Source: Streptomyces sp. CB02056
Lineage (GTDB): Bacteria > Actinomycetota > Actinomycetes > Streptomycetales > Streptomycetaceae
Length of the DNA stretch: 64,000 nucleotides
Assembly: GCF_001905545.1 (NCBI RefSeq)
Contig: NZ_LIPD01000021.1
Location: 61,541-125,540 of the forward strand
Direction: 5' to 3'
In this document: positions 29,601 to 36,244 of the stretch, piece by piece
Layout: each line of letters opens with the position of its first letter
Position numbering within the stretch: position 1 is the stretch's first letter
Translations under genes and position numbers: made by a program
The notes under the pieces: model-generated
Databases searched by the model: none
The model's input: the letters and a program-made list of their open reading frames with translations, nothing else
What the model was told of the DNA's origin: nothing

Positions 29601-29893
29601 GGGTCCATGTGTTCGGCCTCGCGCGGGCTGATCCCGAAGAAGTCCGGGTCGAAGGTGTCGAAGCCGTCGATGTAGCCGCCCCGGCCGCCGATCAGCCGCC
29701 CCGGCTTGGCCCGGTCCCTGCTGCCCAGGGTGCCGGTGTCGTAGCGGTCGGCGGGCGTCTCGGTGAGACAGTCCCGGCCCTCGATCAGGTTGCGCCAGTA
29801 GGACCGGTGGTCGTTGGCGTGTCCCGGCAGGCGGCAGCCGATACCGGTGATCGCGATGCGTTCGCGGGGCACGGCGAAGGGCGAGGAGGTCAT
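20648..29893 (-). CDS. ftdB: Iterative PKS-NRPS of polycyclic tetramate macrolactam biosynthesis
   Basis: A 3081-aa hybrid synthase, domains in order KS-AT-DH-KR-ACP-C-A-PCP-TE. KS (12-435): Cys184 in DTACSSS, later EAHGTSTPVGDP and NIGHTEAAAG. AT (~545-850): Ser631 in GHSTGEVAA. DH: His925 in DHRIEGQVVFPAAGY plus LLDGCFQ. KR: TGAFGALG at 1416 and Tyr1573. ACP Ser1733 in GLDSL. C: HHIVSDA from His1925. A: HTSGSTGRPKG near 2404. PCP Ser2803 in LGGSSI. TE Ser2925 in GYSLGG. One PKS module working iteratively makes two polyene chains that the NRPS half joins to ornithine and releases as a tetramate. By my alignment the A-domain code is DVGEIGSVDK, one residue from the known ornithine code DVGEIGSIDK. 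No ER or MT domain. The ATG at 29893 has only a weak RBS. Confidence 0.95.
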   Translation of the reverse strand: MTSSPFAVPRERIAITGIGCRLPGHANDHRSYWRNLIEGRDCLTETPADRYDTGTLGSRDRAKPGRLIGGRGGYIDGFDTFDPDFFGISPREAEHMDPQQRKLLEVSWEALEDGGLRPGELAGREVGVYMGAFTLDWKILQFADLDFATIAAHTATGTMMTMVSNRISHCFDFRGPSVSIDTACSSSLVAVHLACQSLLRGETELALAGGALLHMAPQYTIAETKGGFLSADGRSRAFDASADGYVRAEGVGVVVLKRLSDALRDGDPVHAVILGTGVNQDGRTNGITVPSADAQVTLIERVCAEAGVLPGSLQYVEAHGTSTPVGDPIEAAALGRVLGVGRRAGDRCYVGSVKTNIGHTEAAAGVAGLIKTALAIKHRRIPPHLNLERPNPGIDLDALPFEIPTAPVDWPEHRGPARAGVNSFGFGGTNAHVLLEEPPRPGPAAPVAEPARTVLPLSTKDAAGLPELAAAVRQELAGGTPLADLGHTLAHRRQHLPERLGVVYSTREDLDEALAAYERGEEHPRVVQGHARERRQRRLAWVFTGMGPQWWGMGRGLYEHEPVYREAVRAVDREIRAQAGWSLLTELDRDEADSRMAETWLAQPANFAVQVGLSALWRSHGLRPDAVVGHSTGEVAAFHEAGVYDLADAVRVVLARSRLQQRLAGTGTMLAVGLPEAEAERRIRPYRSQISLGAVNSPSAVTLAGDAEALGELAEELRRQGVFARLLDVEVPYHSVRMDPIRGELVAALAAIKPQAARLPLYLTAREGLARGPELDGEYWWQNVRNPVRFRAAVERMAEDGHGLFLELGPHPVLGHAIRECAEQAHTLPSIRRQQDEPERLARSLAELHTLGVELIWDALHPAGRPVPLPAYPWRRDRYWVEPKPVEQVRLGRLDHPLLGRRTASAQPGWTGTLDPERLPYLTDHRIEGQVVFPAAGYLEMAAQAVRTLTGGTEVTLAEIELNRALFLSETEPVPVQLGYAPEDARFTIASTPAGGEPTVHAGGRVRTGQRRSYGPAPDLDALRARGRHLDGPDCYRQLAERGYDYGPAFQAIAEVWAGPGEALARIRPTTQLGPDAADHHLHPVLLDGCFQTLLTTRLAVPEGGSVRLPVSIAEVRLDAIGDRPLWVHATVTRDSGEELVGDLALYTEDGTPVGRVTGFRVADVAQAPASVGLSTIDGWLTEVDWVAAAEAPLDETPGDLLLFADEGGLGDRLAALAAGRGTRCHLVRPGDEYRHGEGHSTVRPDSAEDVRRLLADLDPAFGTVVHLWNLDQPALAATTADRLGPLATLGAYSLITLAQALPAARPDGRLHIVTRGTQPAAPGDRVEPLGAPAWGIGRVLWQQELVAQRGTLIDLDPAVDAAEQAEALLAELAARDEQEIALRAGVRLTSRLRQAEGLTRPLPPVLRPDGSYLVTGAFGALGRLLCRTLVRRGARRLILVGRTALPERSEWAYTDPDTPVGERIAFLRELQALGAEPLLAPVDVTDEAALAGWLADYRQRQLPPIRGVFHLAGQVKDTLLAQMDRPAFDAGYGPKVVGGHLLHRLLSDEPLDHFVLFASVASLLTTAGQTNYAAGNAFLDALAHHRRAEGLPGLSLDWGPWATGMIEELGLVAHYRDARGMSSLPPDAGTAVLERVLGQDRAQLLVATVVDWPTFLAWYPAPPPLVADLAASAVEQAPTETGGFLDAYRAADPQARRELVAERLTAAAAAVLRIAAERIDADTRLGAHGLDSLLAMELRARVHGELGVALPVVALLSNGSLGDLVDLLTEGLAERLAAAGGPAEAEVELYADESRFPLTHNQQALWFLRLLHPDGFAYNIGGAVEVRAELDPELMFGAFRFLVARHPELRAAFTAEEGRPVQRIREEVEADTGLFDVEGRPWEEIHDLIVREYRRPYDLAEDPLVRLRLFRRGPDRWVLMKAVHHIVSDAISTFTFIEELFEVYEALRQGRTPELPPVPARYLDFLNRQNRFLAGPEARRMLDYWRGHLPAEMPVLALPTDKPRPAVQTHNGASEFFQLDAELTARVHELARANGATPFMVLIGAYYLLLHRWSGQPDIVVGSPVTGRTQEEFASVYGYFVNPLPLHVSLAGEPTVADLLARVRESVLGGLDNQEYPFPLLVEQLGLQHDPSRSAVFQAMFILLTHKVAVERFGYRLEYIELPEEEGQFDLTLSAYEDRADGCFHCVFKYNSDLFEPATVQRLAAHYRNLLDAMTRAAEGEPVGRLRMLGEAERREILTGFSGAERRIEHDTPVPELIAKAAAERPEAVAVVAPGRDGVRRLTYGELDRQSQRTAVRLRELGVGEGSVVAVCLDKSPELISTLLAIWRAGAAYLPLDPGHPADRLAHQVTDAGAALVVVDQRRPLPADLPATPVTLEELDRPVLGGAVPLPAADPDRAAYLIHTSGSTGRPKGVRVDHRNLAAVTAGWRAEYRLDTEVRVHLQMAGTAFDVFSGDLARALSTGGTLVLVDRELLFDTARLYRVMREEAVDGGEFVPAVARALLAHCEREGLPLDFLRLLIVGSDSWKAAEHQRVRALCGPRTRLVNSYGLTEASVDSTYYEGATDRLEPGRMVPIGRPFPNSAVYVLDPYGEPVPVGVPGELWIGGAGVAAGYPNDPEQTARRFVTLDLDGTPARLYRTGDLGHWDTEGTVHLLGRIDNQVKVRGHRIELGEIEAHLTARPELAQACVAVRQDARGEAVLAAYVVPAEGTVLDRRELRRHLAEHLPTVMIPSFLTELPALPLTPNGKVDLAALPEPKADTAGAQHEPPVTLYETSVAEHWRNLLGLDEVGLQHDFFELGGSSIRLIELIHHLQSEFNISIPVGLLFKVTTLHGMARTVEQIITGEVAGGEPYLWFNAGAPEEHTVFCFPPAGGHGLVYRQLAAHLPEHRIASFNYLTGDDKTARYADLAEELHAAGPYVLLGYSLGGNLAFEVAKELERRGRTVASVLMVDAYRVTEAFDLGEEHLAVFERELHEHLHRHTGSRIVAQETLEQARDYLEFSSRTPNTGTVRAQLDVVCERDRLSVHVGGEPGSWHGASTTGTAVYVGHGAHAEMLDGDFAARNAELAGAILAGGTADGRG

Positions 29894-29965
29894 GATCCAA
29901 TCCGGGGTGGTGATGGCGTGGCGCCGGGGACACGGGCAGGTGGGAGCGGCCGCTCGGGCCGGGTG

Positions 29966-30823
29966 TCAGACGGACTGCTCGGTGGTCTTCGCCCGGCGCC
30001 AGGGGTGCAGCAGGGTGGCGCCGAGTTCGCCGGTGGCGGGGAACGCGGCCGGGTCGGTGAGGCCGACGGCCTTCGGCACTCGGCCGGGCCGCCAGGTGAA
30101 GCTCCCGAACACGTGGTCCCAGAGCGAGAGGTCGGAGGCGTAGTGGCCGGCTTCGGCGAGGTCGGTGCTGTGGTGCAGGCGGTGGAGTTCCGGCCCGGCC
30201 AGGACGTGGCCGAGCGGACCGATGCGGACTTCGATGTTGGCGTGGACGAAATACCCCTGAGCCAGGACGAATATTCCGACCACGAACACTGAATCCGCCG
30301 AGAATCCGATCAGCGCCAGCGACAGTTGCACCACGGACTGCGCGACGAACACGTCCAGGAAATGATTCACGCCGTTGTTCGCGACGTTCACCTTGTCCGG
30401 GACGTGGTGCACCCCGTGCAGCCGCCAGAGCCACCTGTTGCGGTGGGACCAGCGGTGCACGAGGTAGTCGCCGAGCGAGCCGACCAGCAGCGCGAGTGGG
30501 ATCTCCACCGCGAACGGCAGCGCCGGGTGGGCCGGGCCGAGCACCTGCACCAGCGTCGCCACCAGCCCCTGGGCCAGTGCGCCGCCGACCATGCTCAGCG
30601 CGAAGTAGACGCTGTACCAGCCGAGTTCACGTCGGCTCGGATGCCAGTCGGTCCGGTACGGGATCACCCGCTCCAGGACCGCCAGGTAGACGAGGACGGC
30701 GATCAGGAAGAGCGGGGAGACCCGGTCCGGTCCCCAGCGGAAGTGCAGGGTCGCGACGGCCGTGCACAGCACACCCAGGAGCAGCAGCGGGTGGGCGAGC
30801 CGGCGGGCAATGGCTGACAGCAC
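29966..30823 (-). CDS. ftdA: PTM cluster sterol-desaturase-family hydroxylase
   Basis: A 285-aa membrane di-iron enzyme with four to five hydrophobic segments. The histidine motifs of the fatty-acid-hydroxylase/sterol-desaturase family are all present: HRWSH, HGVHH and HRLHH, with single His in between (NGVNHFLD, YFVHANIE). Homologues at this position in PTM clusters hydroxylate the ornithine-derived part of the tetramate (C3 of HSAF). GTG 30823 follows a run of six G. It is the first gene of the operon, 72 nt before the PKS-NRPS. A patch around 30240-30400 is less GC-rich than the surroundings, matching the membrane segments with Ile/Asn codons. Confidence 0.92.
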   Translation of the reverse strand: MLSAIARRLAHPLLLLGVLCTAVATLHFRWGPDRVSPLFLIAVLVYLAVLERVIPYRTDWHPSRRELGWYSVYFALSMVGGALAQGLVATLVQVLGPAHPALPFAVEIPLALLVGSLGDYLVHRWSHRNRWLWRLHGVHHVPDKVNVANNGVNHFLDVFVAQSVVQLSLALIGFSADSVFVVGIFVLAQGYFVHANIEVRIGPLGHVLAGPELHRLHHSTDLAEAGHYASDLSLWDHVFGSFTWRPGRVPKAVGLTDPAAFPATGELGATLLHPWRRAKTTEQSV

Positions 30824-30866
30824 GCGCCCCCCGTTCTTCGCGGACTAACGACTGGAAACGTCAGAG

Positions 30867-30895
30867 ACTCTAGCGGGCGACGCGCGCCGTGACAG
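30867..30895 (-). promoter_or_regulatory. Candidate promoter of the PTM operon
   Basis: Read on the minus strand: -35 CTGTCA (30895-30890), 17-nt spacer, -10 TAGAGT (30872-30867), giving a start near 30860 and a ~37-nt leader before GTG 30823. The rest of the 308-nt gene-free stretch 30824-31131 is less GC-rich than its surroundings and shows no gene; a recognisable AdpA-type site could not be fixed by eye. Confidence 0.35.
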
Positions 30896-31131
30896 TCATT
30901 CGACGTGTTAACTCCATGAATGACCCGATCGGCGGACTATACGCGCACGAAGTTGACGTCTGCGCGGCGCGAAGGGGGCGCATTGTCGAGAAGAAGCGGG
31001 ACTTGACGGTGTGTGACAACAGTCGTGCAGATCTTCGAGCGCTGATGTGCGCCCCTTCTGCGCCGCCGCGCGCGGCTATCGATCCGGCCATATCCCACGG
31101 CCGGCGCCCCGGCTCCAGGAGCACCCACGGG

Positions 31132-32565
31132 TCAGGAGCGGGCCGGCTCCGCCCATCGGTGTGCGGCACGGGGCGCGTGCGCCGCGAGACGGTCGCGCAG
31201 ACCGCGCAGCTCGTACTCGACCAGCGCGGGCAGCGCGGTCGCGCCGGTCGCCTCCAGGGCGGGGCCGAGCAGGTCGACGGCCGTGGCCGGGTCGTGCGCG
31301 CAGACGTGGCAGTCGGCCGCGCGGACGATGAAGAGCAGGCGGCTGGAGGGCAGTTGGTCCGGGCCGAGCAGGCCGAGGGCGGTCTCGGTGGCGTCCAGCG
31401 CCCGGCGGGCCAGCCGGGGGTCGTCGGTGGCGGCGGCGAGGTCGCGCAGCGCGGCCGCCGCGGCGGACTCGACCCGCATCCGCATCGAGGCGATGGAGAG
31501 CCAGGGCACGTCGACCTCGTCCTCCGCGCCGATGTGGTCCAGGTGCGGCCGGGCCAGGTCGATCTGCCGGACGGTCGCCCGCACGTCGCCGGTGAGCGCG
31601 TGCGCCCGGGCCCGGCTGATCCGGCCCATCGCACCGGCCCAGTGCCGGTCCGGGGCGGCCCGTTCGATCTCGCGGGCGTAACCGAGGGCGGCGACCGGGT
31701 CGCCGTCCAGCCGGGCCAGGATGCTCATGTCGCTGAGCGTGCCGACCTGGGTGGCCCGGTCCGCGGCCAGCCCGGCCCAGGTGAGGGCGCGGTCGTAGCA
31801 GGCCATCGCGGTGGCGTTGCGGCCGTCCTGCATCCGCAGCGCGCCGGCCGCGTGGGCGTGCTCGGCGGCCAGCCGGACCAGCGGGCCGCGCTGCCCGGCG
31901 GGGGCGGTGGCGAGCCTGGCGAGCACCGCGCGCAGGGTGCGCTCGACGGCCGCGACCAGGACCGGGCGGTCGCCGGTCTCGCCAGAGCGCAGGCGGGCGG
32001 CGAGCAGCCCGGTCAGGGCGTGTGCGGTGACGGCGTCCAGCGGGCGGGCGGCGGCCGGGTCGGCGAGCGCCTCGGCGGAGCAGAACTCGGCGTGCAGGGC
32101 CGCGAGTTCCCCGGGCTCGGGGACGGCGCAGCCCTCGGCGCCGTGCAGCGGACAGAGCAGCCCGTAGTCCGGCAGTCGCGGCGGAGCGGGCGCCGGGGGC
32201 GGGGCGGGCGGGCCGGACGGTGCGCCGCCCGGCAGCGGGGGCCGGAGCAGGGCGGGCGAGATGGCGTCCGGGTCGCACAGTTCGGCGTTCTCGGCGCGCT
32301 GACAGGCGGCGCTCAACTCCCCTGCGGCGCCGAGGAGGTCGTCGATCCGGTCGGCGACCCTGGGGGTGACCCGGCGGGCGCCGTGCTCGATCTTGCTGAC
32401 CGCGGTGTGGTCGTAGCCGATCCCGGCGCCGAGCTGCGCCTGGGTGAGGCCCGCCCGGCGCCGCCAGTGCCGCAGCCGGGCGCCGAACTCCCGCCAGGCG
32501 TCCTGCCCCCGGCCGGTCGGCGGTGCCGGCACCGCCGCCGCAGGGGCCACACGGTTCCGCTGCAC
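31132..32565 (-). CDS. XRE-family regulator with helical-repeat C-terminal domain
   Basis: A 477-aa regulator. GTG 32565 has an excellent RBS (GGGGAGG, 5 nt away). The XRE-type HTH covers residues 27-79: FGARLRHWRRRAGLTQAQLG, then DHTAVSKIEHGARRVT. A Pro/Ala-rich linker follows, with Cys-containing YGLLCPLHGAEGCAV, then ~330 residues of TPR-like helices (RATQVGTLSDMSILARLDGD, ARAHALTGDVRATVRQID). Such large Streptomyces XRE proteins often tune development or antibiotic genes. It ends 308 nt upstream of the PTM operon in the same direction, so a cluster-situated role is possible but unproven. A more general regulator is equally likely. Confidence 0.82.
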   Translation of the reverse strand: MQRNRVAPAAAVPAPPTGRGQDAWREFGARLRHWRRRAGLTQAQLGAGIGYDHTAVSKIEHGARRVTPRVADRIDDLLGAAGELSAACQRAENAELCDPDAISPALLRPPLPGGAPSGPPAPPPAPAPPRLPDYGLLCPLHGAEGCAVPEPGELAALHAEFCSAEALADPAAARPLDAVTAHALTGLLAARLRSGETGDRPVLVAAVERTLRAVLARLATAPAGQRGPLVRLAAEHAHAAGALRMQDGRNATAMACYDRALTWAGLAADRATQVGTLSDMSILARLDGDPVAALGYAREIERAAPDRHWAGAMGRISRARAHALTGDVRATVRQIDLARPHLDHIGAEDEVDVPWLSIASMRMRVESAAAAALRDLAAATDDPRLARRALDATETALGLLGPDQLPSSRLLFIVRAADCHVCAHDPATAVDLLGPALEATGATALPALVEYELRGLRDRLAAHAPRAAHRWAEPARS

Positions 32566-32922
32566 GGCTGCCTCCCCGGGCGCGTCGTCCCCGGCCGGCC
32601 GCCGGGCCTGTCGACGATTCCAGTGATTCCGACGACTCGGATCAGGAGGACGGTACTCGATGGCCACCCGCCTCGTACATGAGGTGGTCTCAACCACTTG
32701 AAGAAAAGCCCAGCTTGACGCAAAGCCGGACCGACGGGCTTGACGGAATTTGCCAACCCCTTGCCCCGCGCGCACCGGGCATTGACCTGGGCATGACGTC
32801 GTGTGAGGGTTCGGGCACCCGAGCGCGGACGGCCCGCACGGCCGTCCCCCTGATACGGCCCCGCGGCGCGCCACCAGCCCCTGCCGTCCGCGGTCGAGGA
32901 CCCCCACATGCGAGGAGCCTCG
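32566..32922. other. 357-nt divergent regulatory region with a dyad and a tiny ORF
   Basis: Separates the XRE gene from the secreted peptidase gene. It holds an imperfect dyad AGGTGGT-CTCA-ACCACTT (32682-32699) and two TTGACG hexamers (32715-32720, 32740-32745) that could be -35 elements. A 13-codon plus-strand ORF (ATG 32660 to TGA 32701) has AGGAGG 9-10 nt upstream and overlaps the dyad. Nothing larger is coding here. Confidence 0.4.
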
Positions 32923-35900
32923 ATGCAACGCAGAGTCACCGCAGGCAGGTTGCTGACCACGGCGACCACCCTGACCGTGCTGGCCGGCATGATCGCCGCC
33001 GCCGCGGGCCCGGCCACCGCCGCGCCCACCCCCTCTCCCTCCTCGGCGCCGCCGAGCGCCCTGGCCGCCGCCGTCAACGCCGCCGACGCGGCCGCGAACG
33101 CCGGGCTGGACGCGCTGGCCAAGGGCCCGGGCGAGACCTACGAGCGCAAGACCGTCACGCCCTGGCTCGGCGGCCTCTACTCCGTCTCGTACGAGCGCAG
33201 CTACCACGGCCTGCCGGTGGTCGGCGGCGACGCGGTCGTCCTCGCCGACTCCCAGGGCAAGGTCCGCGCCCTGCAGTCCGCCGCCACCGGACCGGTCGGC
33301 GGCTCGACCACCCCGCAGGTCAGCGCGGCGGACGCGGAGAAGACCGCCCGGACGAAACTGGCCACCGTGGACTCGGTGGACTCCCCCCGCCTGGTCGTCC
33401 GGGTCAAGGACGGCACCGGCCGGCTCGCCTGGGAGACCGTCCTCAAGGGCCGCACCGCGTCGGCGCCCAGCACGCTGCACGTCTTCGTGGACGCGGCCAC
33501 CGGCGAGGTGCTCGACAGCTACGACGACGTCCGTGCCGGAACCATCAACAGCAAGTGGAACGGCCCCGCCCCGGTCACCATCAGCACCACCAACTCCGGC
33601 GGCTCGTACTCGCTGCGCGACCCGAACCGGCCCGGCCTGTCGTGTTCCGACTACAGCACCGGGCAGGTCTTCTCCAAGTCCAGCGACTCCTGGGGCAACG
33701 GCAGCCCGTCGACCAAGGAGACCGGCTGCGGCGACGCGATGTTCGCGGCCCAGAAGGAATGGGACATGCTCCGCGACTGGCTCGGTCGCAACGGGCACAA
33801 CGGCAACGGCGGCAGCTGGCCGGTCAAGGTCGGCCTCAACGACGTCAACGCCTACTGGGACGGCAGCACGATATCCATCGGCCACAGCCAGGCCAACGAG
33901 TGGATCGCGGCGATCGACGTGGTCGGCCACGAGTTCGGCCACGGCATCGACCAGTACACCCCCGGCGGCGCCAACAACGAGTCCGGCCTGGGCGAGGCCA
34001 CCGGCGACATCATGGGCGCGCTGACCGAGTCGTACGCCAACGAGCCCGCCCCGTACGACTCCCCGGACTACACCGTCGGCGAGATGATCAACCTGGTCGG
34101 CCAGGGCCCGATCCGCAACATGTACAACCCCTCGCTCGTCAACAACGACCCGAACTGCTACTCGGCGTCGATCCCGCAGACCGAGGAGCACGCGGCGGCC
34201 GGCCCGCTCAACCACTGGTTCTACCTGCTGGCCGAGGGCTCCAACCCGGGCGGCGGCAAGCCCACCAGCCCCACCTGCAACAACTCCTCCGTCACCGGCA
34301 TCGGCATCAAGGACGCCGGCCGGGTCTTCTACGGCGGCATGCTCCTCAAGACCAGCGGCATGACCTACAAGCGCTACCGCACCGCCACCCTGACCGCCGC
34401 CAAGAGCCTCGACGCCACCTGCGCCTTCTTCAACCGGACCAAGGCCGCCTGGGACGCCGTCAGCGTCCCCGCCCAGAGCGGCGACCCGACCTGCACGCCG
34501 TCCGGCAACAACGACTTCTCGCTGTCGCTCGGCCCGGCGTCCGGCTCCGTCCAGCCCGGCGCCTCGACCTCGTCGACGGTGAGCACCGCCGTCACCTCCG
34601 GCACCGCGCAGACCGTCGGCCTCACCGCCTCCGGCCTCCCGGCGGGCGTCACCGCGAGCTTCAACCCCTCGTCGGTGCAGGCCGGTTCCTCCTCCACCCT
34701 GACCCTGTCCGCCTCCGCGGCGGCCGTGGCCGGGACCTACCAGATCACCGTCACCGGCACCGCCGGCGCCACCACCCACACCGCCCAGTACGGCCTGACG
34801 GTCGGCGGCGGGGGCAACCCCGGCGGGCCCGCGCCCGACATCGACGTCGCCAAGGTCCAGGCCCACCTGTCCCAGCTGAACACCATCGCCAACCAGAACG
34901 GCGGCCACCGCCGGGCGGGCAGCGCCGGGCACAGCCAGTCGATCGCGTACATCAAGGCCAAGCTGCAGGCGGCCGGCTACAACGTCACCGAGCAGACCTG
35001 CACCTCCTGCAGCTACCAGTCCAACAACCTGATCGCCGACTGGCCCGGCGGCCCGTCCGACCAGGTCACCATGTTCGGCGCCCACCTGGACAGCGTCTCG
35101 GCCGGCCCCGGCATCAACGACAACGGCTCCGGCTCGGCCGTCCTGCTGGAGAACGCGCTCGTGCTCGCCCAGCAGAACCCCAGCCTGACCCGGCACGTCC
35201 GGTTCGGCTGGTGGACCGGTGAGGAGCAGGGCCTCCAGGGCTCGCAGTCCTACGTCGGCCAGCTGAGCTCCGCCCAGCGCTCCGCGATCAAGGCGTACTA
35301 CAACTTCGACATGGTCGGCTCGCCCAACGCCGGCTACTTCATCAACAACATCAACTCCGCGGCGTCGGCCCCGATGAAGGCCTACTGGGACTCGCTGAAC
35401 CTCAAGCCGGAGGAGAACGTCGAGGGCCAGGGCCGCTCGGACGACTACTCCTTCCAGCAGGCCGGCATCCCGACCTCGGGCTACGCGGCCGGCGCCGACG
35501 CCACCAAGACCTCGGCGCAGGCGGCCAAGTGGGGCGGCACGGCGGGCCGTTCCTACGACTCCTGCTACCACTCGTCCTGCGACACCACCAGCAACGTCGA
35601 CGCGACGGTGCTGAACCGCAACGCCGACGGCGTGGCGTACACCATCTGGAAGACCTCGGTCGGCGGCACCGCGCCCGCCAACGACTTCTCCCTCTCGGTG
35701 AACCCGACCACCGCCACCGTCAAGCCCGGTGACACCACCACGGCGACGGTCGCCACCTCGACCACCTCCGGCTCGGCCCAGACGGTCAACCTGACCGCCT
35801 CGGGCGCCCCGGCCGGCGTGACCGTCTCCTTCAACCCGTCCTCGGTGCAGTCCGGCGGCTCGGCGACGCTCACCGTCGCCACCGCCGCCTCGACCGCCAC

Positions 35901-36135
35901 CGGCACCTACACCATCACCCTGACCGGGACCGGCTCGGCCACCCACAGCACCAGCTTCTCCCTGGTGGTGGGCAACGACTCGCCGAACCCGGGTGGCACC
36001 TGGACGCCCGGCACCACCTACCAGGCGGGCGACGTGGTGACCTACAACGGGGTCAGCTACCGCTGCCTCCAGGGCCACACCGCCCAGGTCGGCTGGGAGC
36101 CGCCGATCGTCCCGGCGCTCTGGCAGGCCGTGTGA
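32923..36135 (+). CDS. Secreted double peptidase: M4 thermolysin-like + M28 aminopeptidase + chitin-binding module
   Basis: A 1070-aa exported protein; ATG 32923 follows GAGGAG by 6 nt. Layout: signal peptide (1-~34), FTP/PepSY-type propeptide (~45-200), M4 domain (~210-530) with zinc motif His336-Glu337-x2-His340 in VGHEFGHGID, the downstream Glu in GLGEATGD and catalytic His in AAAGPLNHWFY; Ig-like domain (~540-630); M28 domain (~640-910) with FGAHLDSV, GINDNGSG, TGEEQGLQGS, YNFDMVGS and YHSSCDT carrying the two-zinc ligands; a second Ig-like domain (~920-1015); and a C-terminal CBM5/12 (WTPGTTYQAGDVVTYNGVSY). Each catalytic centre looks intact. It should combine endo- and aminopeptidase activity on chitin-bound protein. 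Confidence 0.93.
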   Translation: MQRRVTAGRLLTTATTLTVLAGMIAAAAGPATAAPTPSPSSAPPSALAAAVNAADAAANAGLDALAKGPGETYERKTVTPWLGGLYSVSYERSYHGLPVVGGDAVVLADSQGKVRALQSAATGPVGGSTTPQVSAADAEKTARTKLATVDSVDSPRLVVRVKDGTGRLAWETVLKGRTASAPSTLHVFVDAATGEVLDSYDDVRAGTINSKWNGPAPVTISTTNSGGSYSLRDPNRPGLSCSDYSTGQVFSKSSDSWGNGSPSTKETGCGDAMFAAQKEWDMLRDWLGRNGHNGNGGSWPVKVGLNDVNAYWDGSTISIGHSQANEWIAAIDVVGHEFGHGIDQYTPGGANNESGLGEATGDIMGALTESYANEPAPYDSPDYTVGEMINLVGQGPIRNMYNPSLVNNDPNCYSASIPQTEEHAAAGPLNHWFYLLAEGSNPGGGKPTSPTCNNSSVTGIGIKDAGRVFYGGMLLKTSGMTYKRYRTATLTAAKSLDATCAFFNRTKAAWDAVSVPAQSGDPTCTPSGNNDFSLSLGPASGSVQPGASTSSTVSTAVTSGTAQTVGLTASGLPAGVTASFNPSSVQAGSSSTLTLSASAAAVAGTYQITVTGTAGATTHTAQYGLTVGGGGNPGGPAPDIDVAKVQAHLSQLNTIANQNGGHRRAGSAGHSQSIAYIKAKLQAAGYNVTEQTCTSCSYQSNNLIADWPGGPSDQVTMFGAHLDSVSAGPGINDNGSGSAVLLENALVLAQQNPSLTRHVRFGWWTGEEQGLQGSQSYVGQLSSAQRSAIKAYYNFDMVGSPNAGYFINNINSAASAPMKAYWDSLNLKPEENVEGQGRSDDYSFQQAGIPTSGYAAGADATKTSAQAAKWGGTAGRSYDSCYHSSCDTTSNVDATVLNRNADGVAYTIWKTSVGGTAPANDFSLSVNPTTATVKPGDTTTATVATSTTSGSAQTVNLTASGAPAGVTVSFNPSSVQSGGSATLTVATAASTATGTYTITLTGTGSATHSTSFSLVVGNDSPNPGGTWTPGTTYQAGDVVTYNGVSYRCLQGHTAQVGWEPPIVPALWQAV

Positions 36136-36163
36136 CCGGGGCGCGCTGACGCCCGGTGAAGCC

Positions 36164-36205
36164 GCTGCGCCGCGGTCCGTCGAGGGGGACGGACCGCGGC
36201 GCAGC
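36164..36205. terminator. Bidirectional terminator, 18-bp perfect stem
   Basis: Arms 36164-36181 and 36188-36205 pair perfectly around a 6-nt loop GAGGGG, between the convergent peptidase and membrane-protein genes. Confidence 0.9.
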
Positions 36206-36244
36206 CGTGCGCGGGGCGGGGTGCGCGGAGCCCGCGCGGCGGCC

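Noticed and set aside
20558..30292. Open plus-strand frame of more than 3200 codons across the PKS-NRPS gene
   Set aside because: It is antisense to the PKS-NRPS and rich in Gly/Arg/Ala/Asp with no domain; long antisense frames are expected at this GC content.
32566..36078. Upstream extension of the XRE reading frame by over 1100 codons
   Set aside because: The extension is antisense to the M4/M28 peptidase, low-complexity, and a strong RBS plus GTG at 32565 marks the real start.
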